Shown piece after piece: positions 23,519 to 30,948 of a DNA stretch of 32,575 bases. The stretch's first letter is position 1, and each line of letters starts with the position of its first letter. Made by a program: the position numbers and the translations under genes. The notes under the pieces were generated by a model. It searched no databases and was not told where the DNA came from. It saw only the letters and a program-made list of their open reading frames with translations. The stretch spans positions 1 through 32,575 of the forward strand of contig CALVLC010000033.1 in NCBI GenBank assembly GCA_944336335.1, in the 5' to 3' direction. The stretch comes from an uncultured Bacilli bacterium (GTDB lineage: Bacteria; Bacillota_I; Bacilli_A; RFN20; CAG-826).

Positions 23519-25987
23519 ATGGAAAGCAGAGGGGAGTATAACTTTTTACCAAGTTATTTTAAAACAGGGCTTAGTAGTGGAGAGATTTCAAAATTAACTC
23601 TTGAAGGGAGAGTTAACAAAATCAAAAAGTCTAAAAGTAGCAGTTATTTAAAGATAATAGCTAAAAATTTATTTACGTTTTTCAATTTTCTTTTATTTTC
23701 AATTGCAATAATTTTAGCCATCTTTAATCAATGGTCTAACATGGTGTTTATGGTCGTTGTTTCGGCTAATTTAGTACTCGGCTTGATTCAAGATTTTAGA
23801 GCAAAAAGGATCGTTGATAAATTATCTCTTAAAAATAAATCACAATATTCTGTAATTCGTAATAGCAAAGAAGAAAAACTTTATGATGAAGAGTTGGTCC
23901 TAGGCGACATTGTTATTCTTAGATCAAGTGATATGGTCCCTTGTGATTCCAGAGTTTTAACTGGTTCGTGCTATGTTAATGAATCAATCTTAACAGGCGA
24001 AAGTGACAAGTCCAAAAAAGTTGCTAATGATGAATTATTAAGTGGAACTTACTTAACAAGCGGCGAGGTTTATGTTGTTATCGAAAAAGTTGGCGAAGAT
24101 AATTATATAAACACATTAAGCGCAAAGAGTAAGGAATTTAAAGCACCAAAATCAAAATTATTCTTGCAAATCAACAACATTTTTAAGTTTTTAGGAATTA
24201 TTGTTGCTGTCTTAGGAATACTCCAAATATTAGTTATTTCCTTTACTAACTCAAATATTATAAATTCCGATCAAGTTACTTATGAATTAATCGGAACCAT
24301 TATCATCGCTCCAATTTGTGGCGCTTTGATTTCAATGATTCCTTCCGGAATGTATCTTTTGTTTTCAACAACTTTAGTTGCTGGAGTCCTTGTTTTATCA
24401 AGGAAAAATGTTTTAGTTCATGACATGTATTCTTTAGACATGTTAGCTAGAGCAGATGTTTTGTGTATTGATAAAACAGGCACGATCACGACTGGAAATA
24501 TGTTTGTAAATAATGTTATTAAACTTGATGGTTCACCATTTAATGAAAATGAACTTCAAGTTATTTTAAGTAATATTAACAGAGCTGTTAATGACTTTAA
24601 CACCACAGCAGTTGCTCTTAAAAATTATTTCGGAACAAAAGATAATTTTAAAGTTAAACAAATTGTTCACTTTGATTCATCTTATAAATATAGTGGTGCA
24701 ACTTTTGAGGAAGTAGGAACTGTTATTATTGGCGCTTATGGTTTCATTAAATGTGTAAATGATAACGATGAAATAAAAAGTAAAATTGAAGAACTTTCTA
24801 ATAAAGGCGAGCGTGTATTAATGATTGCTCATTCTAAAAATGATATTAATGATGAAAAAGTTCCTGAAGATTTAAAATTTATTGGAATTATTGTCATTGA
24901 AGATGAAATCAAAAAAGACGCTCAAGAAGTTTTAAATTGGTTCAAGCGTAACGATGTAAAAATTAAAATTTTAAGTGGCGACAACGAACTTACTGTTAAA
25001 AATATCGCTTTAAAAGTAAATCTTGAAGGCGCTGATAAAAGTATTAGTTTAACCGGAAAAGAAGACGAGTTTATTGAAAACAACGTTGAAAATTACGATG
25101 TTTACGGAAGAGTTTCTCCTGAACAAAAAAGAGTTATTGTTGAAGCGTTAAGAAAAAACGGTCATACAGTAGCTATGTTTGGCGATGGTGTAAACGATAT
25201 TCTTGCTTTCAAATCAGCCGATGTTTCTATTTCAGTTGCTAACGGAGCAAACGCAGCAAAAGATTTAGCCAATTTAATTTTAACTGATAATAACTTTAAT
25301 GGTTTACCAAGCATTGTCGCTCAAGGAAGACGCGTTATCAACAATCTTCAAAGAACCTGCTCTCTATTCTTAGTTAAAACAGCATTTTCAATGCTTCTTA
25401 ATACGTTCTTCTTAATATTTGGATTATGTACAGGTTTAACTTGGCCATTCTCACCAGGTTCATTCTACGCTTGGGAATTATGTTCAATCGGAATTGCAAG
25501 TTTCTTGTTAGCACTAGAACCAAACAGCGAAAGAATAAAAGGCAACTTTATAAAGAATATTATGGTGAATGCTTTACCTCCAGGAATTTTACTCTCTGTA
25601 ACAATTGCTATTTTTTATAGTGTTGCTCACTTTAGTGGGATTTCTCAAACATACGGATTTACAGAAGACACCTTAAGATCTATCGCTACTTGGTACATAT
25701 CTATAGCTGCTTTATTTGTTCTAATTGAAGTTTGCTTACCAGTAAATAAATATAGATTTTTCGTTTTAGCAGTAGCATCTGTCTTGATTTTTGTCATCTT
25801 TATTTGGACAATATTTGGTACAAACTGGCTAGTATTAGAGGGCGACGCACCAAGAATTTTATCTCTCCCAGCTTTAAGTGTATTGTTAGTTATGGTTTCT
25901 GTAACGCTTTCAATACTGATTATTATTTGGGTGATTAAACATTTTATAAAAGTGAAAAATATTAAAAAAGAAATGAACGTAAGATGA
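23519..25987 (+). CDS. P-type ATPase, cation-transporting type
   Basis: 822 residues. The actuator-domain loop is LTGESDK (TGES 159-162), the phosphorylated Asp is D318 in DKTGTITTGNM, and the hinge is GDGVNDILAFKSADVS (555 onward). Helices M1-M2 (about 46-92), M3-M4 (about 217-292) and six C-terminal helices (about 620-815) give P2/CtpE-like topology. The M4 ion-site motif is PSGM (275-278) where Ca2+ pumps have PEGL, so the carboxylate ligand is missing. No N-terminal metal-binding CxxC is seen, which argues against heavy-metal P1B pumps. The start directly follows the ABC stop, and AAGGAG (23506-23511) is inside the ABC coding end. The ion is not predictable. Confidence 0.9.
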   Translation: MESRGEYNFLPSYFKTGLSSGEISKLTLEGRVNKIKKSKSSSYLKIIAKNLFTFFNFLLFSIAIILAIFNQWSNMVFMVVVSANLVLGLIQDFRAKRIVDKLSLKNKSQYSVIRNSKEEKLYDEELVLGDIVILRSSDMVPCDSRVLTGSCYVNESILTGESDKSKKVANDELLSGTYLTSGEVYVVIEKVGEDNYINTLSAKSKEFKAPKSKLFLQINNIFKFLGIIVAVLGILQILVISFTNSNIINSDQVTYELIGTIIIAPICGALISMIPSGMYLLFSTTLVAGVLVLSRKNVLVHDMYSLDMLARADVLCIDKTGTITTGNMFVNNVIKLDGSPFNENELQVILSNINRAVNDFNTTAVALKNYFGTKDNFKVKQIVHFDSSYKYSGATFEEVGTVIIGAYGFIKCVNDNDEIKSKIEELSNKGERVLMIAHSKNDINDEKVPEDLKFIGIIVIEDEIKKDAQEVLNWFKRNDVKIKILSGDNELTVKNIALKVNLEGADKSISLTGKEDEFIENNVENYDVYGRVSPEQKRVIVEALRKNGHTVAMFGDGVNDILAFKSADVSISVANGANAAKDLANLILTDNNFNGLPSIVAQGRRVINNLQRTCSLFLVKTAFSMLLNTFFLIFGLCTGLTWPFSPGSFYAWELCSIGIASFLLALEPNSERIKGNFIKNIMVNALPPGILLSVTIAIFYSVAHFSGISQTYGFTEDTLRSIATWYISIAALFVLIEVCLPVNKYRFFVLAVASVLIFVIFIWTIFGTNWLVLEGDAPRILSLPALSVLLVMVSVTLSILIIIWVIKHFIKVKNIKKEMNVR

Positions 25988-26520
25988 AAAACGTTGAAAA
26001 AGAAATCAAAAATAAGTTCTTATCATTACTTAACACAAGAAGAATCGATGAGATAGATGTTCAATTAATCGCAAGTGAACTTAAAATAACAAGGCAAACA
26101 TTTTATTATCATTATAAAAATATATATGATCTTGTTTATTCTATTATCATCGATGAACAGTTAGAACCTTTTACTGGTGAAACTTTAGAAGAAGTTGGAT
26201 CTAATCTATTGAATTTATTTTTTAGCAAAGAAGAATTTTATAAAGAGATTCTGGATTCATCGGCCAGAGAAATTTTAGAAGATATGACTTATTCATATTT
26301 CTATAAATCTTTAAATTTATATTTAAAAAGTGATCAAAGATTAAGTATTGATGCTAGGAAAGACGTATCTTCTTTTATTAGTTACGGCCTAAGTAATTAT
26401 TTTCTAACTTATTTTAATTATGATAATTATGCAAAAGAAGATATAAAAGAAAAGTTAAAATGCTTTTTAAATGAAGAAAGTATTAAATCTATAGTTGAAG
26501 GATATTTAAATAACATTTAA
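25984..26520 (+). CDS. TetR/AcrR-like transcriptional regulator
   Basis: 178 residues. The N-terminal HTH reads VQLIASELKITRQTFYYHYKNIYDLVYSI, the hallmark of TetR proteins. The C-terminal two thirds is helical and unlike any ligand domain I recognise. The ATG overlaps the P-type ATPase stop (ATGA), so it is translated with the pump and probably regulates the unit, as local TetR repressors usually do. The palindrome at 20640-20654 is the nearest candidate binding site. DhaS-type activators share this HTH form and cannot be excluded. Confidence 0.85.
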   Translation: MKNVEKEIKNKFLSLLNTRRIDEIDVQLIASELKITRQTFYYHYKNIYDLVYSIIIDEQLEPFTGETLEEVGSNLLNLFFSKEEFYKEILDSSAREILEDMTYSYFYKSLNLYLKSDQRLSIDARKDVSSFISYGLSNYFLTYFNYDNYAKEDIKEKLKCFLNEESIKSIVEGYLNNI

Positions 26521-26594
26521 AATTATGAAAGTAATTAAAGTTTTTCATTGCCTTCAATTATCACACGTTAGCTGGATAAGCTAGGAGGAAACAA

Positions 26595-27845
26595 ATGAGA
26601 AAAGAAGACTTAATTAGTGATTTAATATATTTACTAATGGCAGGCATCGTATTGCTTGTTGGGTTTTTAGTCGTTCAACCAGCAATTAATGATGGTTTAT
26701 TAGGAAGTAATACCGGCGAAAACGTTTTATTTATTTTAGTAGCTTTAATTGTTGGTATTGTAATAAACGTTATCTTGATGGAGCTTGGACATTTATTAGG
26801 TGCTTTAATAGGTGGCTATAAAATTTTATCTTTCAACGTTTTAGGTTTAAATTTTTATAAGGATTTTAGTGAAAACTCTGCAAAAGGCAAATTAAAATTC
26901 AGATTTAAAGGATTTAATGGATTAACAGGTGAAACAATAATTGAACCAAAAAGAGAAAAAGCTAATCCAATGTTCTATGTATTTTTCCCACTTATTTTAT
27001 TCTTATTGGAATTTGTCGTAATGTATTTTGTTATCACTTTGGTTCCGGGCGATAGCAACACACATTTCGATCCAGAACAAATTGTAAAATTTGGTTTAAT
27101 TATCTCAACAACAATTGCTGGATGTATTGTTTTATATGATTATTTCCCTGCTAAGTTAGATACATTAAACGACGGTTATCGTTTAATTTCTTTAAAAAAC
27201 AAAATTAACATTGAAGCTTATAATGAAAAATTAAAATTAGAAGCTAACGAATATAAAGGAATTAAAAATACTGAATTCAAAGTTTTCGAAGAGATTACAG
27301 ATTTTACAGCAAAAGTTAATCTTGAAACAGCTTTAAAGAAATTTAACGATGGTAACTTTGATGAAGCTATTCAAATTATTGATTCTTGTTTAGCAAAACC
27401 AGAAAAAGTTTCTACTTCAACAAAAAGATCTCTTTTGTTAAATAAAGTCTTTATTACTTACATTTCTAAAGGTAAAGAAGAAGGCTCCAAACTTTATAAA
27501 GAGCTCGATGAAGAAACTAGAGAAATTGTTAAAAGATGTAAAACTTTAGATTCAATCAAAGTTTATTCTCTTTTTATCGCTTATGATCAAAAAAGTAAGA
27601 GTGAAGTTAAATACGCAATTAATAGAGCAAGAAAATTATATGACCATTTAACGGTTGGAGAAGTTGAAAAAGAAGTTGCATTATTCTCAACAATAATCAA
27701 AAACATATTAGATTTTGATAGCGAGTTGATAGATAGCGAAATTATAAAAGACGCATGTAACAGTAAAACAGATTCTAAAGCTTATAAAGACTTGATTGAT
27801 TATCAATTAAATCTAAGTAAAAAAGAAGAAGTTAAAGAAGAATAA
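26595..27845 (+). CDS. Membrane protein with degenerate M50 (site-2 protease-like) core and helical C-terminal domain
   Basis: 416 residues. Predicted helices are at about 9-31, 43-62, 128-152 and 163-184, followed by a soluble C-terminal half of about 220 residues. LMELGHLLGALIGGYKILSF (61-80) matches the helix that carries HExxH in M50 proteases, but the first His is Met (M62 E63 L G H66). The second half-site appears as LDTLNDGYRLISL, with N192-D193-G194 like the N..DG motif. The C-terminal part (FNDGNFDEAIQIIDSCLA and similar) looks like TPR helical hairpins. AGGAGG (26583-26588) sits 6 bases before the ATG. It is a single gene with its own terminator. The role is unknown; it is probably not an active zinc protease. 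Confidence 0.7.
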   Translation: MRKEDLISDLIYLLMAGIVLLVGFLVVQPAINDGLLGSNTGENVLFILVALIVGIVINVILMELGHLLGALIGGYKILSFNVLGLNFYKDFSENSAKGKLKFRFKGFNGLTGETIIEPKREKANPMFYVFFPLILFLLEFVVMYFVITLVPGDSNTHFDPEQIVKFGLIISTTIAGCIVLYDYFPAKLDTLNDGYRLISLKNKINIEAYNEKLKLEANEYKGIKNTEFKVFEEITDFTAKVNLETALKKFNDGNFDEAIQIIDSCLAKPEKVSTSTKRSLLLNKVFITYISKGKEEGSKLYKELDEETREIVKRCKTLDSIKVYSLFIAYDQKSKSEVKYAINRARKLYDHLTVGEVEKEVALFSTIIKNILDFDSELIDSEIIKDACNSKTDSKAYKDLIDYQLNLSKKEEVKEE

Positions 27846-27848
27846 AAG

Positions 27849-27881
27849 AAAAAAGCTGAGGATAGTTACTCAGCTTTTTTA
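27849..27881. terminator. Bidirectional terminator between the M50-like gene and mscL
   Basis: Stem AAAAAGCTGAG / CTCAGCTTTTTT (27850-27860, 27869-27880) with an 8-base loop and A/T runs on both sides. The mscL stop codon lies in the loop and its last three sense codons form one arm on the minus strand. Confidence 0.88.
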
Positions 27882-28552
27882 GTGTCATCTTTCTTTTCTT
27901 TGTCTTTTAATAAATCTTTAATTTCAAGTAAGACATCAAGTTCAGTTGGTTTTGGAAGTGGAACTTCTTCAACAACAAGTTTAGGTCTAGCTTCAGGATT
28001 TCTTTTGTAATATTCTTCAAGTAATTTTTCTTGAGCATCTTTTCTCTTTTGTTGGAGTGTGTTGTAAACTTTTAAGATAATGAATAATGTTAAAGCAACA
28101 ATTAAGAAACTGATGATAGCATTAATAAATGTGCCCCAGTCAATTGTAGAAGCTCCGTTGTAAACATAATCTGATCCAAAAAGTGTGTATTTGGATAAAA
28201 TTTCATTTTTCATTTGTTGAACAAGAGCGTCTTCAACACCAGTTCCGTAAACTGATTCAGCATAACTTTGAGCTAAGTCTTGTAATTTTGAAGCACTAAA
28301 AACTTGTCCTAATCCAATTTCTGTGTTCATACCAGCTTGAGCAGCGCTTGTTGCAGGCAAAACTGTTACTAATCCTTTTAAGCCTCCAGGTACAGCCCAA
28401 GTACATACACTTAAGAATATTTTTACCAAAGCATTAACGATTGCGCTGAATGCACCGCCGATAACGACACCAACAGCCATATCGACAACGTTTCCTCTGG
28501 AAACAAAAGCTTTAAATTCGTTCCAGAGCTTAAATTCTCTTTTTTTCTTCAT
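27866..28552 (-). CDS. mscL: Large-conductance mechanosensitive channel MscL with enlarged loop
   Basis: 228 residues from ATG 28552. A frame extension to TTG 28570 is rejected because GGAAGG, the likely ribosome site, lies inside it, 6-8 bases before this ATG. MscL opens under membrane tension to release solutes on hypo-osmotic shock. EFKAFVSRGNVVDMAVGVVIGGAFSAIVNAL is the classic N-terminal helix and pore-lining TM1. TM2 is INAIISFLIVALTLFIILKVYNTL. The C-terminal helix PKPTELDVLLEIKDLLKDK also matches. The family is usually 120-150 residues; the extra length is mainly a loop of about 90 residues between TM1 and TM2, plus a longer linker to the C-terminal helix. Confidence 0.94.
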   Translation of the reverse strand: MKKKREFKLWNEFKAFVSRGNVVDMAVGVVIGGAFSAIVNALVKIFLSVCTWAVPGGLKGLVTVLPATSAAQAGMNTEIGLGQVFSASKLQDLAQSYAESVYGTGVEDALVQQMKNEILSKYTLFGSDYVYNGASTIDWGTFINAIISFLIVALTLFIILKVYNTLQQKRKDAQEKLLEEYYKRNPEARPKLVVEEVPLPKPTELDVLLEIKDLLKDKEKKDDTKKAE

Positions 28553-28576
28553 ATTTTTCCTTCCATTCAAACTTTT

Positions 28577-28604
28577 ATAATAATAATAAAAATTAATATG
28601 ACAA
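28577..28604 (-). promoter_or_regulatory. Probable mscL promoter
   Basis: Minus strand: TTGTCA (28604-28599), 16-base spacer, TATTAT (28582-28577), placed a few bases upstream of the GGAAGG ribosome site, so the leader would be very short. Confidence 0.4.
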
Positions 28605-28631
28605 TAAAGAAAAAAACATTTTTAAATTTTA

Positions 28632-28660
28632 TTAACTATAAAGTTTAGTCTTGATAAAAT
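28632..28660 (+). promoter_or_regulatory. Probable degV promoter
   Basis: TTAACT (28632-28637), 17-base spacer, TAAAAT (28655-28660). Start would be near 28667, just before the GAAAGGA ribosome site (about 28675-28681). It diverges from the mscL promoter across about 30 bases. Confidence 0.4.
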
Positions 28661-28689
28661 ATTAGTATCGATGTGAAAGGATTGCAAAT

Positions 28690-29562
28690 ATGGCAAACAA
28701 AGTAATAATTGTAGCTGACTCAACAGTAGACTTAAATAAAGACTACATTGAGCAAAACGATATTAGAATTATTCCACTTCATGTTTCTTTTAAAGGTGAT
28801 GATAAAGATTATTTAGATGGCGTTAATTTAGATGCAGAAAGCGTTTATAAGAAAGTTGAAGAAACTGGTAACACTCCAACAACAGGAGCAGCAAATGTAA
28901 ATCAATATATTGATTTCTTTAAACCTTTAATTGATGAAGGATACGACCTTATTGTTACTGGTATTGGAAGCACATTATCTTCAAGTCATCAAAACGCAGT
29001 TTTAGCTTCTCAAGAATTTCCAGAAGGCAGAATTGAAGTTGTTGATTCTCAAAACTTATCAACCGGAACTGGTTTATTGGTTTGTAAGATGGTTGACTTT
29101 AGAAACGAAGGCGATGACGTTCATGAAATTGCAAGAAAAGTTAGAGAACTTGTCCCATTAATAAGTGCTAAATTCTGTATTGATCGTTTAGATTATTTAC
29201 ACAAAGGTGGAAGATGTAGCGGAATGACAAAACTATTGGCTCATTTCTTAAATTTACATCCAATTGCAAAAGTCATTGATGGGAAATTAACAGTTTATAA
29301 AACACCAAGAGGTAAATACAGAAAAGCAGTTGATGCTCAAATTCAAGAATTTGTCGATGATTTACCTAACATGGATTTAGCAAGAGTCTTTGTTACAGAC
29401 AGTGGTCATATGGATGGGGAAAGTGATTATATTATCGAAGAACTTTCTAAACATATCGATAGAAAATTAATAATTCATACAACAGCAGGATGTGTTATTT
29501 CTTCTCACTGTGGTCCAAAAACTGTAGGAATTTTATACATTTTAAAAGAAAAGAAAAACTAA
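28690..29562 (+). CDS. DegV family fatty-acid-binding protein (FakB-like)
   Basis: 290 residues. DegV/FakB proteins hold one fatty acid and present it to the kinase FakA for phosphorylation, feeding host or medium fatty acids into phospholipids. The family start VIIVADSTVDL, the PTTGAANVNQY segment, the GIGSTLSSSHQNA loop (about 91-103) and DRLDYLHKGGRCS are conserved, and the protein ends with the usual HCGPKTVGILY. The ribosome site is GAAAGGA about 8 bases before the ATG. It is monocistronic, with its own promoter and a terminator behind it. The FakA partner is not in the window. Confidence 0.92.
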   Translation: MANKVIIVADSTVDLNKDYIEQNDIRIIPLHVSFKGDDKDYLDGVNLDAESVYKKVEETGNTPTTGAANVNQYIDFFKPLIDEGYDLIVTGIGSTLSSSHQNAVLASQEFPEGRIEVVDSQNLSTGTGLLVCKMVDFRNEGDDVHEIARKVRELVPLISAKFCIDRLDYLHKGGRCSGMTKLLAHFLNLHPIAKVIDGKLTVYKTPRGKYRKAVDAQIQEFVDDLPNMDLARVFVTDSGHMDGESDYIIEELSKHIDRKLIIHTTAGCVISSHCGPKTVGILYILKEKKN

Positions 29563-29577
29563 TTAAAACTATTTAAA

Positions 29578-29615
29578 CAATCAAAAAAAGCGCAGTTTTG
29601 CGCCTTTTTTGATTG
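29578..29615. terminator. Bidirectional terminator between degV and tldE
   Basis: A long stem CAATCAAAAAA...TTTTTTGATTG with an inner GCGC/GCGC pair (29590-29593, 29600-29603), one mismatch and an AGTTTT loop. It is near-symmetrical, so it can serve both convergent genes. Confidence 0.85.
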
Positions 29616-29628
29616 AAATTTTTGTTTA

Positions 29629-30948
29629 TTATTCAGCAGAAACTTTAAGATTTTTAAATGCAATCGAAGGAACCGTAAATGAAGAAAGAAGTAGCTCACT
29701 ATCATTTCCAACAGCAATAATATTGTTAAATAAATCGAATAAGTTACCGCTTAATGTAAATAAAGTAATTGGACTACCTTTCTTACCATCAACAACGTGG
29801 AATCCTTCAGCTTGTAAAGAGAAATCGCCACTTGTTGGATTTAATCCAGCATGTAAACCGTTGATTTCAGTAACATAAATTCCATTACCAATCTTTTTAA
29901 ATAATTCTTCTTTTGAGAGTCTTCCTGGTTTAATGACTATATTGCTAAATGAAATAGACATTTTGCTTCCACTTCTTGATGCGTTTCCGGTTGATTCAAC
30001 ACCATCTTTTTTAGCTGTAACTAAGTTATAGAAATAAGTTTTTAAAACACCTTTATCAAAAATGACTTTGTCTTGTGTTGGAACGCCTTCATCATCAAAG
30101 TAAGAGAAGAAAAGATTTTTTAAATGTGGTTTTTCGTAAACAGTAAGTTTATCGCTTAAAACTTTTTGATTTAATTTACCTTCAAGTTTTGATGAATGTT
30201 TTTGAACTTCTTCACTAGAAACGTGAGAAAGAAGTGCAGAGAGTAAAGAGGAAACACATTCTTTATCAATTACAGCTTTATATTTACCAACTTTAATTGA
30301 TTCAGCGTGTAATTTTTCTAAACCTTTTTCAACAATATCATTACAGAACGCATCAATATCAATTTTGTCTTGATCAGTATTAAAGAAAATTTTTCCATTA
30401 GTTTTAATTTCTTCACCATCTTTAACAACAATCGAAGCGTAAATTAAGAAATAATTTGATTTATCTTTAAGTTTTAAACCATAAGAGTTTGTGAAAATTC
30501 TTTCTGAATCTGTATCTTGATATTCAACTTCAACATCAGTGATTCTTTGGTCTGCAGCTTTTAATTTATCTTCAATTTTATGACATATTGCTAATTTGTC
30601 TTCGACAGACCATTCAGTTAATTTTTTAGAGTAAAGATTTCTTTTTTGATATTTTTCAGCACCTTTAAAAATAATTGGTTCATCTTCTGATTCGCTTAAA
30701 GTTGCGGTTTCTTTAATAGCATCAACCAAAAACGGGAAATTTGAATTATCGTCTTTTTCTGTAGAGCCAAAACCAATTTTATCTTTATAAATTCCTCTAG
30801 CGCTAATTCTTGTTGAAGAATCAACCGAATAAGAAACTAACTCATTTTTAAATAAAGAAAAAGAAAATGAGGTTGATTTTGTAGAACTCAATTCACTTGC
30901 TGAAATTTCATTTTTTGATGTAGTTTCGAAAAATTTACTAGAATTCAT
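29629..30948 (-). CDS. tldE: TldE/PmbA, metalloprotease-complex subunit
   Basis: 439 residues from ATG 30948. The open frame reaches back to 31056 inside tldD, but AGGAGG (about 30957-30962) points to this ATG (MNSSKFFE). TldE pairs with TldD to form a protease that clips unfolded peptides; in E. coli it matures microcin B17 and degrades CcdA. The C-terminal half has the conserved GVPTQDKVIFDKGVLKTYFYNLVTAKK, GNASR and NGLHAGLNPTSGDFSLQAEGF. TldE has no HExxxH itself, as normal. It overlaps the tldD stop by 11 bases, indicating coupled synthesis of the heterodimer. Confidence 0.93.
   Translation of the reverse strand: MNSSKFFETTSKNEISASELSSTKSTSFSFSLFKNELVSYSVDSSTRISARGIYKDKIGFGSTEKDDNSNFPFLVDAIKETATLSESEDEPIIFKGAEKYQKRNLYSKKLTEWSVEDKLAICHKIEDKLKAADQRITDVEVEYQDTDSERIFTNSYGLKLKDKSNYFLIYASIVVKDGEEIKTNGKIFFNTDQDKIDIDAFCNDIVEKGLEKLHAESIKVGKYKAVIDKECVSSLLSALLSHVSSEEVQKHSSKLEGKLNQKVLSDKLTVYEKPHLKNLFFSYFDDEGVPTQDKVIFDKGVLKTYFYNLVTAKKDGVESTGNASRSGSKMSISFSNIVIKPGRLSKEELFKKIGNGIYVTEINGLHAGLNPTSGDFSLQAEGFHVVDGKKGSPITLFTLSGNLFDLFNNIIAVGNDSELLLSSFTVPSIAFKNLKVSAE

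Noticed and set aside
26655-26800. Active M50 zinc protease
   Set aside because: The first zinc ligand of HExxH is Met, so catalysis is not supported.
28553-28570. TTG-initiated extension of mscL
   Set aside because: The ribosome site GGAAGG lies inside the extension, and the ATG at 28552 gives the normal MscL start.
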